A stretch of DNA of 64,000 bases from positions 1,488,001 through 1,552,000 of the forward strand of contig NZ_CP132985.1 of assembly GCF_003286595.3 (NCBI RefSeq), read 5' to 3'. The position numbers and the translations under genes were made by a program. The notes below the pieces were generated by a model. The model saw nothing but the letters and a program-made list of their open reading frames with translations, ran no database searches and was not told the origin of the DNA. Within the stretch, counting starts at the first letter, position 1, and every line of letters starts with the position of its first letter. The DNA is from Aerococcus mictus. GTDB taxonomy: Bacteria > Bacillota > Bacilli > Lactobacillales > Aerococcaceae. Of this stretch, positions 42,965 to 51,486 are shown piece after piece.

Positions 42965-43205
42965 AATATTTACCTAAAAAAAAAGCCCCCTTATACAAGT
43001 TATCTTGCATAAATAGGACGAATGATCGTGGTACCACCTACGTTGGCTCTCTTCTTACCCTTAACGCAGGTGAGACGGCAAACAAGTTGCGTGTGAATCA
43101 TCAGACGAGTTCACTGTTAGGAATAAGATGTTTTCACCAAGCACATCCTCGCTAAGTATTCCGCCCGAGTTACTACTTCTGAGTCGTCTTCATACTTATG
43201 CCATT
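42965..43205 (-). ncRNA. T-box leader of leuS
   Basis: T-box sequence GGTGGTACCACG at 43038-43027 on the - strand. It is followed by a terminator stem ending in GGGGGC and nine T, and preceded by stem I-III sequences. A CUC triplet in GTGAACTCGTC is a candidate Leu specifier. Together with the short promoter gap upstream it accounts for the 392 bp between leuS and the divergent phosphatase gene. Confidence 0.9.
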
Positions 43206-43328
43206 GTATCACGCTTTATGTTGATGGGCAACTTTATTTATCTTTGGGAATTTCTTTCAGGCAATGGCTCACCTTTAGTAAAAATATATGCTAAAATAAA
43301 TAAAAGATAAAAAAGAGGAGGTGATCTG

Positions 43329-44015
43329 ATGCAAGCCATACATTATTACTTTATCCGCCATGGAGAGACCGAAGCCAACCAAAACAAGCTGGCTGGTCAA
43401 GAAAAAGTACAAGGCTGGACCGATACCCCCCTAACCCGGGTAGGTCGAGCACAAATGGCCGATTTAGCTGACCACTTTAAAAATATTCCTTTGGATTTAG
43501 CCTACTCCAGTGACATGCCAAGGAGTCAAACAAGTGCGCAAATCCTCTTATCGAGTCAGCCTCAAAGCCTGATAGCAACTCCCTTAAAAGAATTTCGTGA
43601 GATTTATTACGGCGGTATGGAAGGCCAGCCCATCGAAGTAGCCTGGCCCGAAAGCTTGCAGGAAATGGTCCACCACATGCGAGAAGAAGGCATCCCTCAA
43701 TCACAATTTGTGCCTAATGTTATTGATGGCATTAGCCACCGTGATCCTGAAGGCTTAGCTGAAGATTTTATGACCTTTTGGAATCGCCTAGAAAGTGGGA
43801 TGATGCAGGTTCATGATGAAGCTTTAGAATACCGCCTAGACCATATGAAACCCGAAATCAATGTCGCCATCATCTCCCACCATACCCCGATCTCTGCCTT
43901 CCTGCACGAGGTCTTGGCTGATTTTGACTTAGCCGATGTGCTAGACTATGGTCACTATGCCCATGTTTCCTACCATGATGGTTTCTATGAACTCATCGAG
44001 TGGAATATGAGTTAA
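43329..44015 (+). CDS. Histidine phosphatase family protein
   Basis: 228 aa of the phosphoglycerate-mutase-like superfamily. Phospho-His in YYFIRHGETEANQN, Arg in SSDMPRSQTSAQI, and the second His in VAIISHHTPISAF. It is longer than the 9844 protein, with a helical insertion (PNVIDGISHRDPEGLAEDF) before the second His, as in cobalamin- or sugar-phosphate-type phosphatases; substrate not known. ATG 43329 behind a full GAGGAGGTGAT ribosome site. Monocistronic, divergent from leuS. Confidence 0.85.
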   Translation: MQAIHYYFIRHGETEANQNKLAGQEKVQGWTDTPLTRVGRAQMADLADHFKNIPLDLAYSSDMPRSQTSAQILLSSQPQSLIATPLKEFREIYYGGMEGQPIEVAWPESLQEMVHHMREEGIPQSQFVPNVIDGISHRDPEGLAEDFMTFWNRLESGMMQVHDEALEYRLDHMKPEINVAIISHHTPISAFLHEVLADFDLADVLDYGHYAHVSYHDGFYELIEWNMS

Positions 44016-44042
44016 AGAAGTAAAAGATCTTGTATAAAAATA

Positions 44043-44092
44043 AAAACCGGATGAATCAGTGTAAAAGATCACTGATTCATTCGGTTTCTTTA
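44043..44092. terminator. Bidirectional terminator
   Basis: AAACCGGATGAATCAGTG/CACTGATTCATTCGGTTT, overlapping the folC stop codon; serves both convergent genes. Confidence 0.85.
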
Positions 44093-45391
44093 TTGGTCGG
44101 CTTCAAAGGATTCAAAGACTAGCTCTCTTAATTCACCAACAAGGTAAAGGCTGCCAAAGACACAGATAAGGCAGTCCCCTTCCTGCTGGTCAGCCCATCG
44201 TCTGGCATAGGACATAGCGTCTTCATTATTCTTAGCAGTGTAGGTGTTTACCTTTTGGAGACCCGTGACCATATGGGCCGCCTTAGTGAGTTCATTAGCT
44301 GTCATGGCCCGGTCTGAATCAGGGGTAATGGTGACAATCTCATCAAATAAGTGAACAACTTCTCCTAACATCCGGTAAACATCTTTGTCTCTTAGCATAC
44401 CGGTAATGGCTAGGCGGGGAATATTAGGGAAATAATCCTCAACCGCATGACGCATGGCCCGGACCCCATCTAAATTATGGCTGCCATCAATAATAATTTC
44501 TGGATCTTGGTGAACCCATTCAAAGCGTCCTGGCCAAGAAACTGTCTGTAAGCCTTCTTTTATCTGCTTGAGCTCTACATTAAAACCAGCTCGTTTAATT
44601 TCAGCTAAAGCCTCAATCGCCAAGCAGGCATTCAACACTTGGTGTTTACCCAATAAGTTAAGGTGATAATTTTCTCCCTTATAAGTAAAAACTTGCTGAC
44701 GGTTTTCCGGGTGAATATCCTCAATACTTTCTGTATCAATCGTCTTCAAAGGAGCCCCTTGACGTTCAGCAGTCGCACTTAAAACTTCAATCGCCTCTTT
44801 TGGATAGGGGTAAACCACGACCGGGGTATAGTACTTAATAATACCCGCTTTTTCCTTAGCAATTTCTGAAATGGTATGGCCCAGAATATTTTCATGGTCT
44901 AAGGCAATCTTAGTAATCACACTGACTAAGGGACTCTTTACCAGGTTGGTGGCATCCAAGCGACCACCTAAGCCTACTTCTAGAACAATAATATCGCAGC
45001 CTTCATGGTAAAAGATCAACCAAGCCATGGCGGTAAATAACTCAAACTCGCTGCATTGAATCTTAGTGCCGGCAAGTTTTTCCTTCATGTAGTCTTTCAT
45101 GGCTTGCAGCTTTTCATCAGCGATATTCTCCCCGTTAATCCGAATACGCTCATTAAAACTCACTAAGGATGGTGAGGTATACAAACCTACCTTATAGCCA
45201 GCTAATTGGAGGGTCCTAGCAATCATTGAGGCGGTTGAGCCCTTGCCATTGGTGCCGGCGATATGGACAGTAGGCAATTTGTCTTGGGGATTATCAAAGA
45301 CCGCCATGAGGTCGCGAATATGGTCTAGACCCAGGGTCCACTTGCCCCGCTCTAAGACCGGTAAATCTTTTTCAAATTCTTCATAATCCAT
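44090..45391 (-). CDS. folC: Folylpolyglutamate synthase / dihydrofolate synthase
   Basis: Mur-ligase-like enzyme that adds glutamate to folates (and possibly to dihydropteroate). 433 aa. ATP loop HIAGTNGKGSTASMIA (about 43-58), YTSPSLVSFNERIRING, LEVGLGGRLDATN and IIDGSHNLDGVRAM are conserved. ATG 45391 has AAAGGATGACC upstream. Separated from the NdpA-like gene by repeat locus 6, so probably its own transcription unit. Confidence 0.95.
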   Translation of the reverse strand: MDYEEFEKDLPVLERGKWTLGLDHIRDLMAVFDNPQDKLPTVHIAGTNGKGSTASMIARTLQLAGYKVGLYTSPSLVSFNERIRINGENIADEKLQAMKDYMKEKLAGTKIQCSEFELFTAMAWLIFYHEGCDIIVLEVGLGGRLDATNLVKSPLVSVITKIALDHENILGHTISEIAKEKAGIIKYYTPVVVYPYPKEAIEVLSATAERQGAPLKTIDTESIEDIHPENRQQVFTYKGENYHLNLLGKHQVLNACLAIEALAEIKRAGFNVELKQIKEGLQTVSWPGRFEWVHQDPEIIIDGSHNLDGVRAMRHAVEDYFPNIPRLAITGMLRDKDVYRMLGEVVHLFDEIVTITPDSDRAMTANELTKAAHMVTGLQKVNTYTAKNNEDAMSYARRWADQQEGDCLICVFGSLYLVGELRELVFESFEADQ

Positions 45392-45524
45392 CTAATTTGG
45401 GTCATCCTTTCACATATCCAGGTCAATGATTAAACTGCCCGCTCTATCTAAGTTATAGGAGCAGTCAAAAGTCTGCTTTCTCTTATAGTATACTAAGTTT
45501 TTTCGCGCTGGGATAGCCTTAGCT

Positions 45525-46075
45525 TTATTTTGTCAGCTCGCACTCTTTTCAAACCTGCTCTGGGTGCAGATCGATCTCCACTTCACTAAAGTGCAAGAAA
45601 TTCTTTTCAAGAATTTTTGCTCTTTAGCTCCAGTTGCTATAGCTGTAGGAAGCAAAGCGACGTACAGATATAGTATGCGTAGCTCTATCGATCTTTGGCG
45701 CACCCATCGCACTCTATAGTTGAGTTCGGAAGGGGTAGGGGATGTCCTTTCAGAAAAGTTGAGCGATCAGCTTTGCTGATCTTTTCATCTTTTCTTCCAA
45801 GGAATCTCCCTCCCTGATCCTTCCTCACATCCTTCTCAAACCTGCTCGCTGACAAAAGTGAACTCCGCTTCAGAAATATTTGGCAATCCTTTTCAAGGAT
45901 TACCGCATATTTCTTCCAGCGTTTCACTTTTTTGTCGTCAGCTCGCACTCTTTTCAAACGTGTTCCGGGTGCAAGGCAAGCATCCACTTCACTAAAGGAC
46001 ATCAAATTCTCTTTAAGAATTCGCTTGCCCTTTAGCTCCAGTGATCTTGCCTTTTGATGCACCCGTCACACTCTA
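45525..46075 (-). repeat. Modular hairpin repeat, locus 6 (four units and a fragment)
   Basis: On the + strand: a right-end fragment (45525-45546); a unit with arms GGGTGCAGATCGAT and the nested hairpin (45547-45714), close to 1041-1210; a type II unit (45715-45832), close to the nested one at 1388-1505; a unit with arms GCTGACAAAAGTGAA (45833-45950), nearly identical to 1211-1330; and a unit with arms GGGTGCAAGGCAAG (45951-46075), close to 28279-28400. On the - strand it starts about 5 nt after the NdpA-like stop. It accounts for most of the 688 bp to folC; the rest (45392-45524) shows only a weak stem near 45430-45480. Confidence 0.87.
45634..45686. repeat. Nested hairpin of about 50 bp, copy 3
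   Basis: Same place in the unit as copies 1 and 2 (between TCCAG and the right arm). The stem is kept (CTATAGCTGT/ACAGATATAG) while the loop differs (AGGAAGCAAAGCGACGT). Confidence 0.8.
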
Positions 46076-46079
46076 TTCC

Positions 46080-47081
46080 TTAAAACATATTTTTTATGGA
46101 TTCGATGTTTTTGATGGTGACACTGATTGTTCCGTCGGGGTTATTGCTTAATTCAATGACGTCGGGATCGTAGAACAAGTCGAGGGGGATGGTGATTTCA
46201 ATGCCATTATCCAGTTTCAATTTTTGCCTTTGGAGTTTTGTAGGAATGCTTTCAACTTCTTGCATCATGTCATTGTCAAAAGGGAAAGTCTGGGTTTCTT
46301 CCAAATAGGATTGTTTCTTAGCCAGGTTATCTTCGTAGAGATAGTCAGCAATCCGCTCATTGGAAAAGCCTTCCTCCCCACTCATTTCATGGTAGAGGAT
46401 ATCTTTAGCCTTGGCGAGGGATTGGTAGACCGGTTCATCATAAGTGTGAGCCGTCTTTTCAACGGCCTTCTTGATGGCTTGGATACTTTCCTTGGCACTG
46501 GGCTTGGTCGGCACCTTGAGGTACAATTCACTAAAATAATTGACCTTTTCCCCTAGACTTTCAATCTCATGTTTCTTTTCCACCAAGTCATATTGGCCAC
46601 TGGCTAAATTAACTACGATGCCTTCATCAATGGCCTGTTTGGCAGATGGCAGGATGTTTTTGTGGATAATGAGATCATTTTGAACATTGTCATCATTATA
46701 GACCAAGTTATGGGTATAGGACTCATTGTGGTTGAGCTTAAAGGCCGCCAGGTAATCCTCACCTTGGTCATCAGAAAAACGCAGCCAGAGTAAGTCAGCC
46801 GCAGGAATATCTGCATTTAATTGGATAAATTGAAACCATTGACTAGCCAAGGCTTGGCTATTGGGAATAAAGTCTGCTGCAGCTGCTTGAAATTGCTGGT
46901 ATTTTTCATTATCAGCTGGAAAGATCCCCCGCTTCTTCTTATCGGTAACCCAGACCTTATCAATTAAGGCATTCATGTATTTAAATAAATGATTACTATC
47001 AACGGCTAAGGGAAGTTCAGACATGACCCCCTGGTTAATGTTTTGATCATAGATATGTAAGATTGCTTCTTTAATAATCAA
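46080..47081 (-). CDS. Nucleoid-associated protein (NdpA/NA37 family)
   Basis: Cytoplasmic protein of the 37-kDa nucleoid-associated family (PF04245), about 333 aa. Features include LLWLRFSDDQGEDYLAAFKLNHNESY, the LPSAKQAIDEGIVVN block and a C-terminal beta-rich region with LKLDNGIEITIPLDLF. Known members bind nucleoid DNA; the Firmicutes branch is little studied. The first possible TTG (47099) lies on the GGAGGAG ribosome site itself, so TTG 47081 (MIIKEAILHIYDQ) is the likely start. Last gene after galU; repeat locus 6 begins just after the stop. Confidence 0.85.
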   Translation of the reverse strand: MIIKEAILHIYDQNINQGVMSELPLAVDSNHLFKYMNALIDKVWVTDKKKRGIFPADNEKYQQFQAAAADFIPNSQALASQWFQFIQLNADIPAADLLWLRFSDDQGEDYLAAFKLNHNESYTHNLVYNDDNVQNDLIIHKNILPSAKQAIDEGIVVNLASGQYDLVEKKHEIESLGEKVNYFSELYLKVPTKPSAKESIQAIKKAVEKTAHTYDEPVYQSLAKAKDILYHEMSGEEGFSNERIADYLYEDNLAKKQSYLEETQTFPFDNDMMQEVESIPTKLQRQKLKLDNGIEITIPLDLFYDPDVIELSNNPDGTISVTIKNIESIKNMF

Positions 47082-47101
47082 AAATCTGCTCTCCTCCAAT
47101 G

Positions 47102-47133
47102 AAAAAGTCTCCCTCAGCTAGTTGAAGGAGACT
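47102..47133 (-). terminator. Terminator after galU
   Basis: AGTCTCCTTC/GAGGGAGACT with TTTTTC on the - strand, just before the NdpA-like gene. Confidence 0.75.
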
Positions 47134-47141
47134 AGATGACT

Positions 47142-48032
47142 TTATTTTTCCGCTTTTAAGCGGGGGATGATTTCTTGCTTTAAATAATCATTGAGGCCTT
47201 GGCTGGTTTCTTCGTGGTGTAAGGCATATTGGATGCTAGCCTCGATAAGTCCCAAGGGTTCTCCCACTTCATACCATTGGCCATGGAAGTGGGTGGATAA
47301 GACTGCTTGGTCCTTAGCCAGTAAATTTAAAGCGTCAGTGAGTTCAATTTCTCCAGATTGAGGATTAACGCCTACCGCTTCAATCGCTGAAAAAATATCA
47401 GGGGTTAAGACATAACGGCCACAGATGGCCATAGCAGGGTCATAATTTGGATCTGTAGGTTTCTCCACTAGCCCGCTTATATCATAGACATCCCCCGACC
47501 GCGAACTAGCTTCATCAACAATCCCATAATGCTTAGCTTCCTGGTTGGAGACTGCTTGGGTTAAGATTGCTGTTGCTTGGTAGCGGTCAGCAATTTCCAT
47601 GACCTGCTTAGAGGCGGGCTTATCAGAAACCATAATATTGTCCCCCAGGGTTAAGAGAAAAGGTTCGTTTCCTACAAAGGACTTAGCTTGTAAGATGGCA
47701 TCACCCAGGCCCTTAGGATAGTGTTGGCGTTTGAACTGGATGTTATGTAAGGTGCTGGATTGGACCATTTCCAATAAGTCTTCCTTACCCTTTTCAGTAA
47801 GGTTTTGCTCTAACTCGTAATTAGAGTCAAAATGGTCTTCGATAGAGCGCTTGTTGCGCCCAGTAACAATGAGAATTTCTTCAATTCCACTGGCCAGCAC
47901 TTCTTCAACAATAAATTGAATGACTGGCTTATCCATCAAAGGAAGCATTTCTTTGGCAGTGGCTTTGGTAATAGGGAGGAAACGCGTCCCCAAACCTGCT
48001 GCCGGGATTACTGCCTTCTTAATGGTCATCAT
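47142..48032 (-). CDS. galU: UTP--glucose-1-phosphate uridylyltransferase
   Basis: Makes UDP-glucose for glycolipid, teichoic acid and capsule synthesis and for the Leloir pathway. 296 aa. It begins MMTIKKAVIPAAGLGTRFLPITKATAKEMLPL, the nucleotide-binding signature, and has VEKPTDPNYDPAMAICGRYVL and VGEPLGLIEASIQYAL. The ATG at 48032 lies 7 nt after AAGGAG, both inside the end of murC; the reading frames overlap by 14 nt, suggesting translational coupling. Confidence 0.95.
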   Translation of the reverse strand: MMTIKKAVIPAAGLGTRFLPITKATAKEMLPLMDKPVIQFIVEEVLASGIEEILIVTGRNKRSIEDHFDSNYELEQNLTEKGKEDLLEMVQSSTLHNIQFKRQHYPKGLGDAILQAKSFVGNEPFLLTLGDNIMVSDKPASKQVMEIADRYQATAILTQAVSNQEAKHYGIVDEASSRSGDVYDISGLVEKPTDPNYDPAMAICGRYVLTPDIFSAIEAVGVNPQSGEIELTDALNLLAKDQAVLSTHFHGQWYEVGEPLGLIEASIQYALHHEETSQGLNDYLKQEIIPRLKAEK

Positions 48033-49377
48033 CTGACAACTCCTTATCTGTGTGCCCATTCTCTAACAAGGCGGCTTCATAGGCCTTGGCATATTTAGGA
48101 ACATCACCAGCTCCCATAAAGAGAATAACCGCATCCTTATAGGCAAGTAATGAGGTCATATCGTCCAGATCAAGCGCCGCATGGGGAACCGTTAAACGAT
48201 CCAGAACATCTTGGCTGGATACTTGGTGGTGGTCGGTCTCCCGTGCTGAAGCAAAGATATCACAGACATAAGCCGCATCGGACTTGTCTAGAGCCTCGGC
48301 AAATTGGTCCAGTAGAGCCAGGGTCCGCGAATAGGTATGGGGTTGGAAGACACTAATCACTTGCTTATCTGGATACTGTTGGCGGGCGGCATCAATGGTC
48401 GCTTTGATTTCTGAAGGATGGTGGGCATAGTCATCAACAATCACCATATCTTCAATAAAACGTTCATTAAAACGACGTTTCACGCCCTTAAAGCTGGTCA
48501 AGGCTTCTTGAACATCCTCTGGAGCAAAACCTTCTAAATAACAGAAGCCGATCACTGCCAAGCTATTCAAGATGCTATGTTGACCAAAGGTATGGATAGA
48601 AAAGTTGCCATAATGTTTGCCTTGGACCCAGACATCAAAGTGTGAGCCCTTGGTGTTACGAACGATATCCTTGGCAACAATATCAAAATCATTATTGTCA
48701 ATGCCGTAATACCAAACGTCAACCTCATCCTTCAATTTTTGTAAGTAAGGATCGTCTCCATAGGCAATTACTTTATTCTTAACTTGGTGGGCAAATTTTC
48801 GGTTAGCAGCAAAGACTTCTTCAATATTATGGTAAAAATCGGGATGGTCAAAGTCGATATTCGTAAAGATGGCATAATCAGGTTCATAGGCTAAGAAATG
48901 TTCCCGATATTCGTCAGCTTCTAAAACAAAGTATTCCCCGTCTTCTACTCCCTTACCGGTCCCATCTCCAATCAGATAGGAGGTGGTCTTTAAACTGCCC
49001 AGGACATGGGCCATCAGACCAGTAGTTGAGGTTTTCCCATGTGAACCGGTAATGGCAACACTAGTATACTTCTTAATGAGTTCACCTAAGAAGTAATGGT
49101 AGCGAGTAACGGTCAGGCCTAATTCCTTGGCCCGGACAACTTCAGGGTGGTCATCCTTAAAGGCGTTCCCACAAATCACTGTCATCCCTTCATGGATATT
49201 GTCAGGATCAAAAGGTAAAACGGTAATGCCCGCCTCTTTCAAACCTTCCTCAGTAAAGAAATGATCAGTGACATCAGAACCCTGGACCTGGTAGCCAGCT
49301 CCTTTAAGAACGCGTGCGAGAGCACTCATGCCTGTGCCTTTGATTCCGGTAAAATGATAGGTCAATTCTTTATCCAT
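48019..49377 (-). CDS. murC: UDP-N-acetylmuramate--L-alanine ligase
   Basis: Adds the first alanine to UDP-MurNAc. 452 aa with the three Mur ligase domains: GIKGTGMSALARVLKGAGYQVQGSDV at the N-terminus, ATP loop AITGSHGKTSTTGL (about 109-122), and DDYAHHPSEIKATIDAARQQYP with FQPHTYSRT in the C-terminal domain. ATG 49377 is 3 nt after the stop of the basic low-complexity gene. The order ytpR, SftA-position gene, murC is the same as in Bacillus, with galU added behind it here. Confidence 0.97.
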   Translation of the reverse strand: MDKELTYHFTGIKGTGMSALARVLKGAGYQVQGSDVTDHFFTEEGLKEAGITVLPFDPDNIHEGMTVICGNAFKDDHPEVVRAKELGLTVTRYHYFLGELIKKYTSVAITGSHGKTSTTGLMAHVLGSLKTTSYLIGDGTGKGVEDGEYFVLEADEYREHFLAYEPDYAIFTNIDFDHPDFYHNIEEVFAANRKFAHQVKNKVIAYGDDPYLQKLKDEVDVWYYGIDNNDFDIVAKDIVRNTKGSHFDVWVQGKHYGNFSIHTFGQHSILNSLAVIGFCYLEGFAPEDVQEALTSFKGVKRRFNERFIEDMVIVDDYAHHPSEIKATIDAARQQYPDKQVISVFQPHTYSRTLALLDQFAEALDKSDAAYVCDIFASARETDHHQVSSQDVLDRLTVPHAALDLDDMTSLLAYKDAVILFMGAGDVPKYAKAYEAALLENGHTDKELSDDDH

Positions 49378-49380
49378 GTC

Positions 49381-50097
49381 TTATTTGTCTCCGTTTCCAT
49401 CTTGATGGTTTTTGAAAGGGGGTTGGTCCTTAGCTAGGCCATCATCTTGTCCTAGAAAAGAATTCCCTTTGAGGGGCCTTTCCTCAGCCATAATTGACTG
49501 TAAGCCCCGGTTTAAATGCTTCTTGGGTCTTGCTTTGCTTTTGTTCGAGTTAGGCTGATTTGTAGAAGCCGAATCGCGTTTTTGGCTAGTCCTTGGCGAT
49601 GCCGTTTTCTTACTTGAGCTTTGAGAAGGCCGTTCTGCTTTTGTCCCTTTGTCTTGAGCAGGATTGCTGGACTGGCTATTCAACCAGGTTGAGGGCAGCT
49701 CAGTCGGTTTAAAGGGCTTTTTACTCTGGTACATTTGAAATTCTTTAATTTCACGCCGTAAGCGGGCCTGCTTTTCTCTTTTATCTTCACGAATGGAGTT
49801 TTGCTTGTAGTGGTAGGGACTATTTTGTCGCTGGTCATTAATTCCTTTGCGACGCCGCATAGCCTCTGAACGATCAGGGCGAACAGAGGCTCGGTTAGCT
49901 TGATAAGGTGAGCTATTAATTACCATCTGATCATCGTCAATATGGAAGCTGACCGGGGCTTCTTTGCCAAAGCGCTGGTCATTATTTTCCTGGTAATTGC
50001 TATAGTCACGGCTTAGATAGTTAGGGAAATCAAGGACAGAGTGCTTAGGCTTAATCCGCTGCGTATTCTTTTTACGATAAAAAGGGACAAAGGCCAT
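49381..50097 (-). CDS. Basic low-complexity protein in the sftA position; possible SftA N-terminal remnant
   Basis: 238 aa, very rich in Ser, Lys, Arg, Asn and Gln, without TM segment or recognisable enzyme motif. It starts MAFVPFYRKKNTQRIKPKH and ends acidic. A stretch SKKPFKPTELPSTWLNS resembles the KPF(R/K)xTE(I/V)PSP motif that I recall from the linker of FtsK/SftA DNA translocases. In Bacillus the gene between ytpR and murC is sftA. No Walker motor domain follows: murC starts 3 nt after the stop. It may be a shortened SftA or an unrelated regulator; the frame is open, with a ribosome site (GAGAGG) close to the ATG. Confidence 0.7.
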   Translation of the reverse strand: MAFVPFYRKKNTQRIKPKHSVLDFPNYLSRDYSNYQENNDQRFGKEAPVSFHIDDDQMVINSSPYQANRASVRPDRSEAMRRRKGINDQRQNSPYHYKQNSIREDKREKQARLRREIKEFQMYQSKKPFKPTELPSTWLNSQSSNPAQDKGTKAERPSQSSSKKTASPRTSQKRDSASTNQPNSNKSKARPKKHLNRGLQSIMAEERPLKGNSFLGQDDGLAKDQPPFKNHQDGNGDK

Positions 50098-50151
50098 ATC
50101 CTCTCATTCCTTTCTTGATACAATATTTCAGTGAACCTGTCAATGACTCCT

Positions 50152-50778
50152 TTAATCCAATTGATCTTTGATTGACTCAAAAGGAGTTCCTGGGGTCAAT
50201 TCATCGTCAAGCACTAAGATGCCTTGACGTTCATGGTCAGGGTCTAAACCTAATTCATAGGCGGAACAAATCATTCCATTACTTTTCACCCCGCGCAATT
50301 CCCCCGGCCAGATAATTTGTCCATTGGGCATGACTGCCCCACTCAGGGCTACGACTACGGTCTGACCTTGGTCAATATTACTTGCCCCACAAACAATTTG
50401 TTGGACGTCTGCTGGGCCCACTTGGGTTTGGGTAACATGCAGGTGGTCAGAATTTTCATGGTCGACACACTCCACTACCTTTCCTACCACAATCCGGGGT
50501 TCGTTTGAGATTTTGATGGTTTCAAAACCTTGTTCATAGAATAATTGGTTAATTTGCTCAATTTGAGCGTCTTCTAAGAGAACGTGTCCTGTCCCCTTTA
50601 TTTCCATATAAGTCGAAATATTATTGATATTATAACCAATGGTTTCTTTATTTTCCTTGTTATAAATACGTGTCACATCGGACAACGTTTCAGTTTCTAT
50701 TAGTTCACGAGGAAGATCCGCTGACGTCAGCATCAACACATCGCCTACTCCTCGAGGATTGTAGAAACTAAGCCACAT
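50152..50778 (-). CDS. ytpR: YtpR family tRNA-binding domain protein
   Basis: 208 aa: an N-terminal alpha/beta part (about 1-90) and a C-terminal EMAP/Arc1-like tRNA-binding domain with VVGKVVECVDHENSDHLHVTQTQVG, IVCGASNIDQGQTVVVAL and LRGVKSNGMICSAYELGL. The latter closely parallels the N-terminus of PheT (24237). Function is unproven; RNA binding is inferred from the domain. The ATG at 50778 (MWLSFYNPRG) follows AAAGGAG by about 9 nt; codons upstream of it belong to the promoter region. First gene of the murC cluster. Confidence 0.9.
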   Translation of the reverse strand: MWLSFYNPRGVGDVLMLTSADLPRELIETETLSDVTRIYNKENKETIGYNINNISTYMEIKGTGHVLLEDAQIEQINQLFYEQGFETIKISNEPRIVVGKVVECVDHENSDHLHVTQTQVGPADVQQIVCGASNIDQGQTVVVALSGAVMPNGQIIWPGELRGVKSNGMICSAYELGLDPDHERQGILVLDDELTPGTPFESIKDQLD

Positions 50779-50948
50779 AATTAACTTCTCCTTTATATTG
50801 CTTACCCGTTTTATATCAGCGAGCAAGTCATTAAATCTTTACAAAGTATCGTGTAAATTATAAACTGAAACCGTTAAAAAGGCAATTCAAGCCTAATTCC
50901 AAAATATATCCCTCTCCCTAGCCTCCTGCAAGAAAAGCTTAAGCGTGT

Positions 50949-50954
50949 TATAAT
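50949..50954 (+). promoter_or_regulatory. Extended -10 for the PepSY-like gene
   Basis: TGTTATAAT about 52 nt before the ATG; the -35 is weak. The 227-bp divergent gap shows no other clear signal. Confidence 0.5.
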
Positions 50955-51005
50955 TAAAAGAAATATTGCGCTTTATCCAATAAACAAAGGAGATTGACAT
51001 TCACT

Positions 51006-51392
51006 ATGGTAAAAAAAGCCCTAATTAATCAGTTGAAAGATAGCGTTTTTCCCAACGATCAAAAGCAAAACTATGCCCTGGCCGGTAGCCTCTTTGCCTG
51101 CGGTTTAGTCATTGGTGGCGTTGCTGCGGCTTTAATTTATGACCAAGTCCAAGCCCATAAGGCTAAAGACGGCATGGAAGTTTTAGAAGCCGTTAAGGAC
51201 CACTTTAAAAAAGACGGCGACATCGAAGGCTCTTGGATTGAACTCCAACCGGTCCATGTTAACCGGTTTGGCCAAGAACAAAAGCTCTATTACGGCGGTA
51301 TCTCCCGTCTAGAAAATAATAAGGTCGTTCAATATGAATTTTATGCCGACGCAATCACAGGGAATATTGTTGATATTTTTGCCATTGACTAA
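51006..51392 (+). CDS. Membrane-anchored PepSY-like protein (YtzB-like)
   Basis: 128 aa from ATG 51006: a basic N-terminus, one TM segment (about 22-46, YALAGSLFACGLVIGGVAAALIYDQ) and an extracytoplasmic domain ending in YYGGISRLENN..QYEFYADAITGNIVDIFAID, which looks like a PepSY repeat. In Bacillus the small PepSY gene ytzB lies near trmB and ytpR, as this one does. A TTG four codons earlier (50994) is adjacent to AAAGGAG and might be used instead. Function unknown; PepSY domains often restrain proteases. Confidence 0.7.
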   Translation: MVKKALINQLKDSVFPNDQKQNYALAGSLFACGLVIGGVAAALIYDQVQAHKAKDGMEVLEAVKDHFKKDGDIEGSWIELQPVHVNRFGQEQKLYYGGISRLENNKVVQYEFYADAITGNIVDIFAID

Positions 51393-51406
51393 TTCATCAT
51401 GCTTAA

Positions 51407-51460
51407 GAAAAACCAAGCCGGAAGTGCTCAAAGTGAAGAGACTGCCCGCTTGGTTTTTTT
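51407..51460. terminator. Bidirectional terminator
   Basis: AAAAACCAAGC/GCTTGGTTTTTTT outer stem with an inner AGT...ACT pairing, between the PepSY-like gene and trmB. Confidence 0.82.
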
Positions 51461-51486
51461 ATCAATAGGATTTGTTCCTCTGTCCC

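Noticed and set aside
45685..46062. Open frame of 125 codons on the - strand through repeat locus 6
   Set aside because: It crosses several repeat units, including linkers and stems, and the matching units at 1211-1505 are not open in the same way.
49381..50097. Frameshifted FtsK/SftA pseudogene
   Set aside because: No motor-domain remnant is present in any frame before murC, which starts 3 nt after the stop, so a simple frameshift does not explain it.
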